NCBI RefSeq assembly: GCF_031755915.1
Contig: NC_083389.1
Span: 19,363,501-19,427,500, forward strand
Source of the DNA: Ziziphus jujuba
Lineage: Eukaryota > Streptophyta > Magnoliopsida > Rosales > Rhamnaceae
Length of the DNA stretch: 64,000 bases
Direction: 5' to 3'
The notes under the pieces are model-generated. The model did no database searches, was not told the DNA's origin, and saw only the letters and a list, made by a program, of their open reading frames with translations. The translations under genes were made by a program, and so were the position numbers. Below, one piece after another: positions 48,781-61,716 of this stretch. How positions within the stretch are numbered: position 1 is the first letter of the stretch; each line of letters opens with the position of its first letter.

Positions 48781-50036
48781 AAATAATCTGCTAATTATTT
48801 ACTTGTTTTTTTCTAAGTGTAAAATTAATATATTAATAATTTTTTGTTTCTAAATAATTTCTTCATTAATTATTTTTATATTTCTAACTGTGATAATTTT
48901 TTATTATATAGCTAATTAATTTATTTTTAATACATAGGTATTTATTTTCAAAAAAACCTTATGGTTTTTGAAACTAAAGCGTCGCCTAACTCTATGGACA
49001 TAAAAAATTATTTTTGATTTAAAGATGGCTGCATTTAAGATTTTAAAATGTAAATTAAATTTGTTAAAATTTCTACAAAATTTACTAACTAATTAGTTAT
49101 ACATTTCTAAATATATAAAGAACTACTAATTATTTTTATATTCCTAAATAATTTATTTACTGTTGGCATTTATATTTATAAAAATTGAGTATAATTAGAA
49201 AATAATTATTTTGATAATTAGTTAAATTCTTATTTTGATATTTCTAAATAATTTACTAATTATTTATTTGTATATTTCTAAGTGTAAAATTAATTCATTA
49301 ACTATTTTTTTTGTTTCTAAATAATTTCTTAATCAATTATTTTGACATTTATAGTTGTGATAATTTTTATTTTATAGCAAATTAAGACAAAGTTAGGCTT
49401 TTATATAGGAACCAAGTTTTTAGGAACTCAAGCATAGTCTAATTAATCATAACTGACGCTTTTGGCCACTAAAGCGTCGCCCAACTATATAAAGGACTCA
49501 AAAATAAATATTTTTTTCCATTTATATTTTTTGAAAGGAAAAAAATAGTAAATGAATATAATACAATGGAGGATGCTTTCTTGAAGAAAAGTGTTGCTCT
49601 ATAATTTATTTATTTATCTTCATCAATATAATTGAATAGTTAGATTATTTACATAAAATAATATTTAAAATATGTAATAAAAATTAAATAATTAAATTCT
49701 TAACATGAAAAATAGGACCACGCTTTCCTGTTTAAAACGTAGCTCGTGGTTTGCAAACTTAGGAGACGCTTTAAGTGCCATTTATTGCATTACTTATAGA
49801 GACATGCGCATTCGTCTTAAAAGTTTCGTCTGATATGTTGTACACTTAAAAATGCACGATGCCATAAGATGGGGTCGTTTATGTTGTTATTTACCGACGC
49901 TTATCCAATAAAAGCATCAGTGAATATTAGTATTATACTCGATGTTTGTCCCAATGTCGTGGTTTTCTTTTGAAAGATGCATAGTTTGTGTATCATTGTC
50001 TATTAAGTGTCGTTTCTTTACTATTTTTGCGTAGTG
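48780..50036 (-). mobile_element. CACTA (En/Spm-like) transposon end region
   Basis: On the minus strand a CACTACGCAAAAATAG terminus starts at about 50036. The region beyond it carries several inverted GACGCTT / AAGCGTC words (48979, 49446, 49472, 49763, 49890), the pattern of subterminal repeats in plant CACTA elements. Between them are degenerate TTTCTAAATAATT repeats. The other terminus and the 3-bp target duplication were not found, so the left limit is only where this pattern begins. No transposase was recognised. Confidence 0.55.
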
Positions 50037-50199
50037 TATCCTACTTAATTTTTGGACCAGTGTAAACCTATTAAACATGTTTGATGTTTTCAACCTAGTC
50101 TCTTTTGGCCTTGTCTTAATTAGAAGTATAATGTCTATGATCACCACTTTAGTTACTTTTCCATTGCTAGTTAATATCAACTATACCAATTTCATTAGC

Positions 50200-50990
50200 C
50201 TAACATAATATTATATGATTCTACTTCAACTCTGGAACGCCCATGCTGGTTGCCATTTTTTTATTTATTTGTTTGTGGTTTTCAGACGTTTTAATATTCC
50301 TTTTTAATAGCTAGTCTGTAATACTCTAATATTGATATGTTATTTAGGTTTTGATTAAATGATGTATTTGAACGCGTGTCTTGTACACAGGCTTTCATGT
50401 GTATTTTGTGATGATAGGGTTCATAAACTGTTATATATACGGTGGCTTTTATTGAATGAAATATAAATCTTTTCCTTCACACCATGTGCATCTATACGGT
50501 ATCAGAGCTATAGTTCTAACACGAGTGCTTTTTTTAATTTTTTTTTAATTCTATTCTTCTATTCAATGATACTACCACCACTTGTGTGTCCTTCATCTGG
50601 TGAGACCATCACCTTTGCCAATGAGATCACCTTCAACAATCGAAATCCCATTATTATCAATGCTTTTGCACAAGTGCGTCTTAAATTAACCTTCTTGATT
50701 ATAAGGCCCAAGGTGCTTGTACAATTCTTGATTATCTTCTCGATGTCATAATGAGTTAGCCCTTCTTCATCAACCAATCGACGATGATGAGTGAACTTTA
50801 TATATTGTCAATGGTTTATCCCCTGATATGAAGGATATATATTTGTGATACATATTATAGACACAGTTTCTTCAAACCACAATTTCATGGAACGTATTAG
50901 TGGATGGTAATTTATTACCATTGCCACTCAATGGTTCAAATAAAGCTCCAATAGCATATTGGAGTTTGGTGTGGTTTTAGATTCACTTGG
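50200..50990 (+). mobile_element. Degenerate copia 5' end: LTR, primer site, gag start
   Basis: GGTATCAGAGC at 50498-50508 is the core of the initiator tRNA-Met primer site. It is preceded by LTR-like text with a poly(A)-signal region (TTGAATGAAATATAAA) and followed at 50566 by a gag-like start (ITFNNRNPIIINAFAQV, RLKLT) with several stops. No 3' LTR is recognisable, so the element is truncated. Confidence 0.6.
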
Positions 50991-50997
50991 CTAAGAG

Positions 50998-51999
50998 TGT
51001 TGTACACAAGGTTTTAGTCTTGTGCACAACCTTTAATCTGATTTTTAGTTTAGTGTTTAGGTGATTTTCGTGTTTGTTTTTGGTATGGTAATATTGAGAT
51101 TTGTTAGCGTTTTTGTTTGGAAGGAAGAAAAAGAAGATGAAGAAGAAGAGAAGATGTTAGGGTTAACCACACACACTAGACAACTCAAAATGATTTGTTT
51201 TTCATTTCGTTATTGTATTACATTGGTACAAAACTTGGTTCACATATGTGAAGTGTGTGTGAGACCAAATAAAGTCTTTAAAGTTCAAAAAATATAAAAT
51301 TTTCACCCAATAATCTGATAACAAAATATTTAAATATCAGCTGTACATGTAAGTGTACCAAGATGGTAAAGGTTCTCAAGATTTTAAATTTCAAAGACTG
51401 TCTCCTTCCTAATTTGGTAAAGCTCCTTTGACATAATGGAGGGTTGAGATATCTTCATCCAAAATGCTTGAATTTTATGGCATGTTGAAATATTGAGGAT
51501 GAAATCAAGAGAAGATCAGGTCCAAAGGAATTGGGTAGAGCCTCTAATTCATCTCAAATCCATGAGCCATATTATTAAAAATCTCAGCAGTTATGCCAAC
51601 TTACAACTTGCATATCTTGGGCTTTTCAAGTCTTTTTTGAGCTATTCTTTTTCTATATTTTCCTTCACAAGTCTATTACAACATATCAAAAATTTATAAT
51701 CTGGTTCAAACAGCACAGAACACACCAGTCCCTACAATAGACCTATGTTGTTAGAAACACAATTTGCAGCATATAGCCATTTCAAAAGTAAATAGCAATA
51801 CCCAACAAAAAAGGACAATTCCTACGATAGATACAACAATACTTATGCAATCCAAAGAGATTAAAAAGATCATAAAATATAGATATAAATATTGCTTTAA
51901 GACATTCAACAAAACATTTCTTGTGAAGAAAGAAAAAAAGGTGTAAACCTTGGTGGACTTTGGCTTATACAAGGTGGCAAGATTATCACCTTTTCAATA
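50998..51999 (-). mobile_element. LTR-like remnant related to the minus-strand copia LTR
   Basis: The general layout matches the LTR at 5627-6663: a TGTTG start, a block with GAAGAAGAGAAGATG, CATTTCGTTATTGTATTACA, a GTTCACATATGTGAAG palindrome-like word, then GTGGCAAGATTATCACC near the end where the copia LTR has GTGGCAAAATTGCCACAC. Sequence identity is low. Possible duplications (AAGAG and AAGCA) match poorly. Probably an old solo LTR of a related family. Confidence 0.38.
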
Positions 52000-52045
52000 A
52001 GCACTTAATTAGCTAAAATAAAAGCACTTAATTAGCTAAAAATAA
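51999..52045. repeat. Short tandem duplication
   Basis: The unit AAGCACTTAATTAGCTAAAA occurs twice in a row just before the MITE at 52067. Confidence 0.8.
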
Positions 52046-52066
52046 TTCTTACTTCTTTAATGTAAT

Positions 52067-52612
52067 TAGGGGTGTAAATGAGCCGAACTAAGCCAAGTAT
52101 TACAATTTTCTCAAGCTTAGTTTGCTATTTCTTGGAGTAATCAAGTTCATCTCATGCTCGTCAAATTTTGAAATTCGTTGCTCAAGATTAACTCGAATAA
52201 TTTATAAAAGGCTCGAGCTAAGCTTAACTAGATTTATTTTAAGAGAGGAGCTTAAAAAAATTTGAATATTCAGTTTATTAATTTTTTTCATCATTAAATT
52301 ATCAATACATTCCATTTGTTTTAATAAATTTATTTTATAAATTAAATATTTATTATATTATTTATATATTTTAAGCATATTACATTATTAAATTAATATT
52401 ATAAGTATTCTATACGGTTAATTTATTAGTATAATATAGAAGTATAAAGTTGAGCTATTCATGAGCTATATTCAAGATCGGCTTGCATATTATTCAAGCT
52501 TTATTTTTTTATTCAAAATTGGTTCATAGTTTTTACAAACCAAGTTTGAGCAATCTAAATTCAAATTAATCACAAACCAATCTCCAACCATTCAAATCTA
52601 TTTACAGCTCTA
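52067..52612. mobile_element. hAT-like MITE (non-autonomous DNA transposon)
   Basis: It has imperfect terminal inverted repeats, TAGGGGTGTAAATGAGC at the left and TAGAGCTGTAAATAGAT read inward from the right. The possible 8-bp flanks (AATGTAAT and TTTGTAGT) match at five of eight positions. The GGGGTGTAAATGAGCCGA opening with downstream GAGCT/GCTCGA words is common in plant hAT-type MITEs. It has no coding capacity. Confidence 0.55.
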
Positions 52613-52984
52613 TTTGTAGTGCGTATTATCAAGTATAAAGTGATAAGCCCATGGAAGATTTAAAATCAAGATATACCAAAATTAATCAAACATCAAGAAT
52701 GACGTAAAATCAGATAACCCATAAACCTTTATTCTATCAATCAAGTGCACGTATTGACACAAAAATGGGTGCAGTAGCTAAAAGGATATTACAAGTTAAG
52801 TGTTGGAAGAGGAAAAGTGCCTAATTTGAGATTCACATCAAGATGTGATTATTATATAGAGATTAAAATATATGAGGGACTAAGATTGATCAATAATATT
52901 TGTGCGAAGCTCCTCTGGCCTTATTGCCTTTGAGAAGAGTTGCAATGTTGGATCGGATATACTATATGTCTATACATCATAACT

Positions 52985-54690
52985 AAGGTTCAAAAAATCA
53001 TTATCGTTGGAAATATCGAGAGTTTAAAATACAAAAATTTCTATAAAAATATCAGAAAATATCAAATATCGATAAAAAGTTATAAAAAATGATGGAAATT
53101 TTTTTTGAAAAATGGAAATTTGTATTAAAACTTTAGAATTAGCTTATTTAATCCATTATTTATCAAATTGATTATAAAACTTGCTAAAATATTGAATGGA
53201 TACTATATTCTTCTTAGTGAATTGATTTATAATAAGCATTAATGACCATAGATGAATTATTATTGATAAAAATATATAAAAAAATACATATATAATAAAA
53301 TTATTTATCAACTAAAATATATATAACAATTATTACAATTACGTTGTAGTTCATAAATATCATCTTAATATAACATAAAACTTCTGGATGGTAGAAAATT
53401 ATCGATTTCCTCATTATTTTGATTTTGAGATATGAAATATGAGAAGTAGTTATGAAAAGATGTATTTCTCTGATAATTTTGCATATAATTATTAATATGC
53501 CAACCACATGGATCTGGCATTATTGGTTTACTATGTGCATATTTACTACTTTTTGATGGTTGAGTTTGAGATGGTATCTATGAGTTGCTATTTGATGACA
53601 TTCCATAAATATTTATTGAATAAGGGTTATGAAAATGACTTCCAACCTTCATAGATCCAAAATTCATAGAAATCGAATCTTCTTGTCGTGATATCTTCAT
53701 TATAGATTTCTCTTTACATATATATTTTTTTCCAACAGCACCAAATCCTTGACTTGCATCTCTACTTCCATGATCTTCATCTTATGTTACATGTGTGTAA
53801 TATTGTTCACCAGCAAATGGGCTTAATCCAGCTTCTTGACTTGGTAATTCCCTTTAGCCACTACCTCTTCTAACTTCTAATTTAGATAATTTATTGAAGT
53901 TGTTTTCATCATCACTGGAGCTAGAGTGCCTATTAAGAGTCTCAAATTGTGAATGTGTACCACTTGATGGAGCTGAAGTACTAATAGTTCTAGTTTGCTC
54001 TCTCATAAGCTTTTGAAATGAATCACCACTACTAGAGTTTACTTCTTTAGCAATAACTTTTTGAACATTTATTCTCTCTTTTTCAGTTTGTTGAACAATT
54101 TTTGGATCATGATTCCCTTCATGATCATCTAAATGAATATCTCTAATCTGTTGATACATTTGGTTGCCCTTTTCATCATCATCTTCCATTATAGTTTCAA
54201 ATATTATTGTTGGATCAAAGTCTTGATGATTTTCTTCTTCAGCTTCCATATCCCTCAACTTGAGTTTCATATTATAATAACAATATACTAGTTTTGCTTA
54301 TATCACTAAATGTTTAAAAAGCAATTAAAGGATAAAAAAAATTATCAATGAAGTTAATTTGATAAATTTTTTTTACTAAATATTAATAATATTTATGATT
54401 TTTTTTAAAAAAAAATAAAAAATTTCATAGATATTTTCGAAATTTCAATAGAAATTTCAGAAATTCCCATGGAAATTATAGATTTTTTAATTAAATCGTT
54501 AAGGATTTGATGTGGATATTCTACAGAAATTTCCATGAAAATTTTTGTGAAATTTCAGAAATTTCAATGGATATTATGGAATTTTATCCATTTTCATTTC
54601 GAATCTAAAATTTATTTCGACCCCTTCAAAAAATAACAATATCGAAAAAATTTCGAATAAATATCGGATATTTTAAATCTTTATCCTAAC
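52985..54690 (-). mobile_element. hAT transposon remnant
   Basis: Both ends carry many copies of ATATCG / AATATC and AATTTC words (52990-53090 and 54420-54680), the style of subterminal repeat found in plant hAT elements. The ends TAAGGTTCAAAAAATC (left) and GGATAAAGATTTAAAATATC (right, read inward) are weakly inverted. Between them lies the C-terminal part of a transposase. The catalytic core is missing, so the element is a deletion derivative. Confidence 0.6.
53363..54270 (-). pseudogene. hAT transposase C-terminal part, three in-frame stops
   Basis: One minus-strand frame of about 300 codons runs from MKLKLRDMEAEEEN at 54270, with stops at 53854-53856 and two further inside positions, to about 53363. 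The opening KLKLRDME, then an acidic stretch and IRDIHLDDHEGNHDPKI, resembles the tail that follows the dimerisation domain in plant hAT transposases. A Ser/Tyr/Asn-rich tail follows (SPFAGEQYYTHV, DEDHGSRDASQGFG). The DDE core and BED finger are absent. All stops lie in the same frame without shifts, so decay is by point mutation. Confidence 0.6.
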
Positions 54691-54699
54691 TTGCTTTGA

Positions 54700-55484
54700 T
54701 CTTTAAATCTTCCTTTTCCCCACCCAACCATGGCCTTCACTTTGAAGACCAATTAAAGTTCATATACTTGATAAGATTCGTCAACATCATTTATAACTTT
54801 GATGGCTATTGGGTATAAAACTTCAAATTTGATTTGCATTGATCTCAATCCACTTAGAATGCTACAAATACCAAGTTTATTTACCAAGTTGAATAATAAA
54901 AAATAGGTAAACAACTTAGGTTTAGTTTAGTATTATTGTTACTTCTAAGAAAATGAACTTTAGTTATACTACAAAAAAATAAAAAATAAAAAAAATAAAA
55001 AAATTTTAATGTTTGGTAAATTATTATTTTATAATTGTGTATGACTCAAAGTCAATATATAAGTGTTAGGTAAATAATATTGTTTAATTGCTATTATTGT
55101 ACATAATAACCATTTTTTATTATCATTTATTTACGTATAGTATTATTTTTATATTATTATATGTACATACATTACTAAATAGAATATGTTGATCAAAAAA
55201 GAAAAAAATCATAATTAAATGAAAAATTTAAAAAAAATAAAATAGAAAAAAGTTGTCATACCTATTAGATCCGTCAATGGTTAACAAAAAAAGCAGAAAA
55301 TTATTTTTTTAACAAAAATTCATCTCCATTGGCAAATCCAATAAAAAAAAAATCATAATATTGTTTAGTAAAATACTAACAAATCTAGCATAAGAATAAT
55401 ATTAATATTTTAATGAGGGCTAAAATTGGTAATTTGATTATAGACAATTAAAGAAGCTAAAATCAGAATTTAAAAAGTTCACTT
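54700..55484. other. AT-rich downstream flank of the ABCB gene
   Basis: No gene was recognised. There are A-runs near 54976-55010 and 55341-55352. This strip should contain the 3' untranslated region and poly(A) site of the minus-strand ABCB gene; the first AATAAA overlaps the stop codon. Confidence 0.5.
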
Positions 55485-58400
55485 TTATTCATTAATATGT
55501 GAACCTCCTTTGGATTTTTGCACACTCCATAAAGAGTAGTAAGCACCTTCGGAACCTTTGGCTATTAAAGCAGAATGTGTTCCCTTTTCGACAACCATTC
55601 CCTTTTCCAAAACCACAATCACATCACAATTCTTTATACTGGTCAATCTATGAGCCACCGCCACAATTGTCCTCCCCACCATAGCATTTTCCAAAGCACT
55701 TTGGACCATTTTTTCTGACTGACTATCAAGAGCACTAGTTGCCTCATCTAATAGCAGTATTGTTGGATTTCTCAGTATAGCTCTAGCTATTGCAATTCTT
55801 TGCTTTTGGCCTCCAGATAACTGTATTCCTTTATCCCCACAACAAGTTTCATAACCGTCTTTAAGGCCTGAGATAAAATCATTAGCATTTGCTACCTTAG
55901 CGGCCTCAATGATCTCTGTTTCAGTCATCTCTTTAGGTGCTCCATATACAATGTTTTCTCTAATTGTGCCTGCAAATAATGTTGGCTCTTGGTTAACAAA
56001 TGCAATGTGTTTTCTCAATGATCTTAGATGGTAGGATCTTATATCTTGGCCGTCAATTTCCACCGAACCTTTTTGTGGGTCGTAGAATCTCTCTATTAGT
56101 CCAATGATTGTTGATTTCCCTGAACCACTTTGTCCTACTAAGGCTGTAGATTTTCCAGCTTCAATGTTGATTGAGAAGCCTTGGAAAATCATTAGGTCTG
56201 GCCTAGTTGGGTATGCAAAATGCACATCATGGAACTCTAAATGTCCATTTAATTGTTCAGGCTGATTACCTTGTGGGTTTTCAGGCTCAATTCCTGAGTC
56301 TCTGTCTAATACAACAAAGATGGAATTGACAGCATCAAAGCCTTTGGCTAGATCAAGGGTCGTACTTCCAGCGTCTGCTATGACATGTCCTGTTTGTATT
56401 ATGACTACCATTGTCTGAAATAATTCTCTACCTATGAGGTAGCCATTGGAAAGAAGCCTGCCACCATACCAATAGTACATACACCAGGTGCAAATATTAA
56501 AGCTTTGAGAGAAGGCAAGCCCAAAACCAGCAAACCACGACTGTCGGATGCTCTCTTTATGTGGACCATCTTGTGCATCTTTGAGCATTTTCAATATTCG
56601 ATCTTGAGAAGAGAAAGCAGTAATGGTTCGAAGATTGGAAACTGCTTCAGATGCAAGTTTGCACGTTTCATCTTGTGCTTTGATAGCTTTCTTGGACATG
56701 GTTTTCAATAGGATACTTCTGGTGTAAAAGCATGCAATAACCAAAGGTTGAGTGGCTATCATGATGATGGCAAGCCTCCATGCTATGAACAGGCCCAACG
56801 TCCATGCTATGATTACTGCTGCACAACTTTGTACAAGAAGTGAAATTCTATCACCCAATAAAGATCTCATCTGCAAGTAGCAAAATGTCATTTTATTTAG
56901 TTAGTCTATACAAGGTTTAAAAGTTCTATTTATTTTTTGATTTTCAAAGAAATTTAGCTAGATAAAAATAATAAGAAATATATGTATTTACATACTGCAT
57001 TTGCATCTTTGGCAATTCTTGAGCAGATGATACCGGTGGAATTCTCTGTTCTATCAAACCAGCCAACCTCGAAAGTGAGTATCTTTGAAAGAATTCTTTC
57101 TCTAGTTCTTTTTGTCAAGTACTCCCCCATGTATGCAAAACTAAAATGCTGGATTAGTGGGAGCAGAAGCGCAAACACTGACAACCCAAGAAAGCACAAT
57201 GCATAAATATTTGTCTTGTGCTTAATCTCTTCGTGATCAGTTAAGAAGAACACGAAAATCAAGAATCCCATAGTAAATGAAAACAGAGGCTGAATTGCAC
57301 CATAAAAGATTGCACTCAAACACCCAATTGTCGCTTGCTTCCATTCTGGTGAATTCAAAGACAACAATCTCCAAAATGATGGTGGAGGCAACTTTGGATC
57401 TTTTATTGCGTCAAGTTTAGCAAGGGAAGCTTGGTAAGCAAGTATTGATGAGTTGTCAGAGCTTGACTGATTTGCCTTAGAAGAAGAACGAATCTTGGTT
57501 TTATTGAGGTCATTGTTTGATGCAGAGGAGGATGAATGAAATAAACATTCATTTGGAGTACTTTGGAGTTCATTCTCAGTTTTTTGATGGAAAAGTGAGT
57601 TGTAAAGGCCATTTTGTTCTCGTATCAATTCATTATGTGACCCGGTTTCCCTAACTTGACCATCTTTTATGACGGCAATAATGTCGGCATCTTTTATGGT
57701 GGACAAGCGGTGAGATATGATTATTGTTGTTCGACCTACTGCCACCTTGTCCAAGGCCACTTGGACAGCTCTTTCCGATTCATAGTCTAGTGCACTTGTA
57801 GCCTCGTCAAGAAGTAGGATTCGAGGTTTTCGTATAATTGATCGAGCAATTGCTATTCTTTGTTTTTGTCCCCCTGACAATTGAGCACCTCTCTCTCCAA
57901 CCTGTTAATACACAGGTTTCATAAGCAAACCGTTTATGTTAGCATCTTTAAAGCTCTAACATTTAGTTTGGTACATATATAATGTAGAGTAAACAAAACT
58001 ACTCTTTGAACAATTATGCGTTTTACATTATGTCTCCCAAACTATAAAGAGCTTAAGCTTCCTCATAATCAGTCTAATCATTTTGTCAAACATATCAAAT
58101 TGCATAATTGAATAAGAAAACTCACCTGAGAATCATACCCTTGAGGCAATTCACAAATGAAATTATGAGCATTGGAAGCATTGGCAGCCTCAACAACAGC
58201 TTCCATCGAGGCATTCTCTTTGCCAAAAAGTATATTCTCCTTGATTGTGGTGGAGAGTAGTGAAGGTTCTTGACTCACCAGAGCCATTTGAGACCTTAAC
58301 CACTTGAGTTGCAGTTTGTCAATGGCAACCCCATCCAGAACAATCTCTCCCTCTCTTGGATCATAAAACCTTTGAAGCAAAGATAAAACTGTGGATTTTC

Positions 58401-60228
58401 CACATCCACTAGGACCAACCAGAGCAATAGACTTTCCTGCTGGGATAGTCAAGCATAAATTATTGCACACAATACTTTCTGGTCTTGACGGGTATGCAAA
58501 TTTTACATGCTTAAATTCTACAAAACCAGAAACATCTTCTAAGATTTTTCCTTCCAAGTTGTCTGAATCAATCTTCGGGACTCGTTTTATCATCTCGTTT
58601 ATACGTTTTCCAGCAGAGCAAGCTTCTGCTATGTCTTTCAGAATGGATAAACCAAAACCCAGTTCCCTGTACGAGAGATTAAAATCTATCATTTATCAAA
58701 ATAAACAAAAGAAAGGTATTTTTACAAACAGATAATAGGCATGGATTATCACATTGCACCATGGACAATGGAGCTTCCCACTGCAAAAATAGTTCCTCCT
58801 TGAACATGGTGGTGGATTACCAGCGTGCTTCCATAGTAAGCCATGGCAGACCAAATTGCAAAAACAGTACCTTTGCTTCCTATTGCCAAGCCCTTTACCA
58901 CGCCCTGCCTTAACCCCAACTTGGTTGTCCCATTTAGAGCTTGAGAGAGTTCTTCCACAATTTTTTTCTCGCCACCAAAAGCATAAACAGTTCTAATGGA
59001 GGAAATTGCCTGCTGTACAATTGTCCCTGCTATGCTATTTTCTCCTCTGATCTTCTTTGCTAAACGCATTAGAGATCTTCCAGAAAACAAGACAGTAAAT
59101 ATGAGAAGAAAAGCCAAGGGGAGAGCCACTATTGCCAATCTCCATAACAGTATAAATGCAACCAAATAAAATCCTATGAAAGTGAACACTCTTCTCAAGA
59201 AGTTTGGAACCTGATAATATATAAAACATTTGATTATTGAAAACCGTAGTTCATGAACATATACATATATATATATATATAGATATATTATCTAAAATAT
59301 TGATTATTTGGAATCCTTAATCCATGAATCTATGTTATACATATGTAATCACAAAATTTTTGCTATGATGGCTGATTTCGCCGATCTTACGTTGGATGTA
59401 AAAAGTCTGATTACATATATACATTTATTATCTAACAACGCTTTCGTGTAATTTGGACATGGGACGCGAATCATAGCAAAATTTTATTATGTAAAATTCT
59501 CTGGATGGCAAAATTATTACCTTTTCGCTGAGAACATCTTGAATTATGAGACTGTCATTAGAGATTGTGGTAATAACATCGGAAGTGGTTGATACATGCA
59601 AATCAAAGTATTCAACGTCCTGCCGCAGCACTGCTTTCAAATATTTGACTCTCATTCTTGCAGCTTGTCTCTCCCCTGTTCTTGTCCAACAATATCCTTC
59701 TAAATTTTCAAGATTCAAAAAAAAAAAAAAAACAAAAGGAAGGAAGGGAGAAGAATCAATCTAGATAACAAAAACGAAAGAAAAAAAACATAAGAAATAA
59801 AAAAATAATATATAGCAGGAAGAATATTCACCAAGAAAACAAGCAACCCATAACACACAAGCCAAGTGTAACATACCCATTGTACTCTGCCACCCAAAAA
59901 GGCCCACGTTAATCAATATGTTCAGATAAGAACTATGTTCCCAAAAGAACAAAATCTATATACATGTATATAGGTAAAGAAAGACCTTGTTGAGGTTACG
60001 GAGCATAGTTTTGGAACCCAAAGTAGGAGCATTGCCAATAGTGTTTAACATCCTGGAAGTATAAAACAATACCATTGCAGTTGAAATACCATCAGAAGCA
60101 GCTCCAATAAACCCTATAAACATCAGCATCATATCCACTTTGTTTGCATGCATGAAAATGGTTCTTATTGACCCATTTTCTATCTTCTCCTTTTTCTTCA
60201 CCTCCTTTTGTTTCTCTGCTGGATCCAT
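55485..60228 (-). CDS. ABCB15-like: ABC transporter B family protein (P-glycoprotein/MDR-like), full gene
   Basis: Seven exons (minus strand): 60228-59986, 59886-59832, 59699-59521, 59210-58753, 58666-58126, 57901-56996, 56870-55485. All introns are GT-AG, and the exons sum to 3768 bases, 1255 codons plus stop, with every junction in phase. This is the usual length of a full-size plant ABCB. The layout is TMD1-NBD1-TMD2-NBD2. NBD1: Walker [10 protein letters not shown] (396-404), signature LSGGQ (500-504), Walker B ILLLDE (520-525). NBD2: Walker [10 protein letters not shown] (about 1040-1048), LSGGQ (1145-1149), ILLLDE (1165-1170). TMD landmarks are [16 protein letters not shown] in TMD1 and [18 protein letters not shown] in TMD2. 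The start ATG at 60228 ([10 protein letters not shown]) precedes a basic stretch and the first membrane segment. The family pumps hydrophobic molecules, in some members auxin or defence metabolites, across the plasma membrane using ATP. The sequence is closest in style to the ABCB15-ABCB22 group, an inference from memory; the substrate is unknown. No stop or frameshift was seen, so it looks functional. Confidence 0.93.
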
Positions 60229-60301
60229 TTTCACAATCTTTTCCCTGAAAAGCCAAAAATGATACAGTTGCCTTAGGTTTTGGCTTCTAGTGAAGAAACA
60301 C

Positions 60302-60304
60302 AAA

Positions 60305-60335
<31 letters not shown>
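60302..60335. repeat. TA microsatellite upstream of the ABCB start codon
   Basis: A (TA)n run 75-105 bases upstream of the start codon, probably in the 5' untranslated region or proximal promoter. Length changes here could vary between individuals. Confidence 0.85.
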
Positions 60336-60339
60336 TCAC

Positions 60340-60823
60340 ACATACATACATAATTGGAATTGGAACTGTAGTAGGAATGCATATACAGACTTGCCGTTGC
60401 GTCACATAATTAGCTTTTGGGCTAAAAGTTCTTACATGGATTATGAGTTGGACTCAACTTAATTTGAGCTTATGAAACTAGCGCATTGTAAAATTATATT
60501 TGATTGCTATTTATTGAATTGGGCATCTCTAATAACGGCCACTGAATCCCCCACTCATGTACGGAATATTTATACCATAGTACAATTTATATAGTGCTCT
60601 TGTTAGGTACAAAAAAAAAGAAAGTATATATATATATATATATAGTGCTCCACTATTATTTGCATAAACTCGTAATCTCTTTATTCTTTAATGTCAGTTT
60701 AAAGAATAATTTTTATGCATGATGGCAAATATTTTGACGCCAAAAGGAGCCATAGAAAAGACCATTTATCGAAATCCTGAAAAGTATACCAAGAATTAGA
60801 GTGTGTCAGGATTAGGGTGTATG
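60340..60823. other. Upstream flank of the ABCB gene
   Basis: AT-rich, with a second TA run near 60627-60643. It probably holds the ABCB promoter, but I cannot point to a convincing TATA box because TA repeats obscure it. Confidence 0.4.
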
Positions 60824-61098
60824 CAGTGGAGGATGCACTAAGGACCAGTGGGGTGCCCTTCCACCCTCTCAAACTCTTCTCATTTTAAAAAACTACATAT
60901 TGTATTTATTTTTCTGAAATGATTTTTTAATAACAATAGACAGTGTGTCTCCCTAAAATAAAAAATATTTTAAAAAAATAATTTCTATCAACCTAAATTT
61001 TCCTTTTTTTTTTTTTTTTAAATCTAGTTATTGGCCTCTAACATGTTGAATTTTCCCTTTTTTTTATTATCTAGTTTGACATAGAATTCTAGAAATGA

Positions 61099-61134
<36 letters not shown>

Positions 61135-61291
61135 CATTTTGATCATTCATATTTCAAATTTTAAATTCATTTACATGGAAATATTTTACATAATTATTAG
61201 TTTAATCTTAGTTTACGCTTCCTAACTTTAAAAGATATATTTGATTGCTCAATGGTGCCTCTTTTAAACAAAATTCCTAGATCTGTTACTA
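60824..61291. mobile_element. hAT-like MITE remnant
   Basis: The left end CAGTGGAGGATGCACTAAGGA, with CCAGTGGGGTGCCC after it, and the right end AAATTCCTAGATCTGTTACTA form a weak inverted pair like the CAGTGGCGGATCTAGGA termini of plant hAT-type elements. A clear 8-bp duplication was not found. A TA run lies at about 61102-61131. Confidence 0.35.
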
Positions 61292-61299
61292 AGCAGTAC

Positions 61300-61676
61300 G
61301 TTATGACCAGTTTACACGCACTCGAACTGGTCCTTTCCTAGACAATCTTCTAAATGCCAAGAGTGTTCTCTACAAAAATCAATCCCTGGTTGACAAAGAA
61401 ATGGAGATTAATCTCCTTTTACCAAACAGACTAACCCTTAGTGCTCATAGGTTTGGCCAAGTGCTTGTATCTCTTTGAAACTACCATCAATTCAATGTTC
61501 AATCATTGGCGTAATTAAAAAATCCCCCTCTCCCATATTGTCATTAAAAAAATAAAAACTAAACTAACCTATATTGGCGTTTAACCTATATGTCTTGACA
61601 TCATCATAACAGCTCACTTCAAACAAGAACGTACATGCCAGTCTTGCATAAATTTAATATATTATACGTATTAGAT

Positions 61677-61716
<40 letters not shown>

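Noticed and set aside
55499..55684. Plus-strand frame over the end of the ABCB gene
   Set aside because: Antisense shadow of the last ABCB exon.
58078..58692. ABCB exon 5 as a separate 204-codon gene
   Set aside because: The apparent start and end lie in introns; GT-AG sites at 58666 and 58126 join it in phase to the neighbouring exons.
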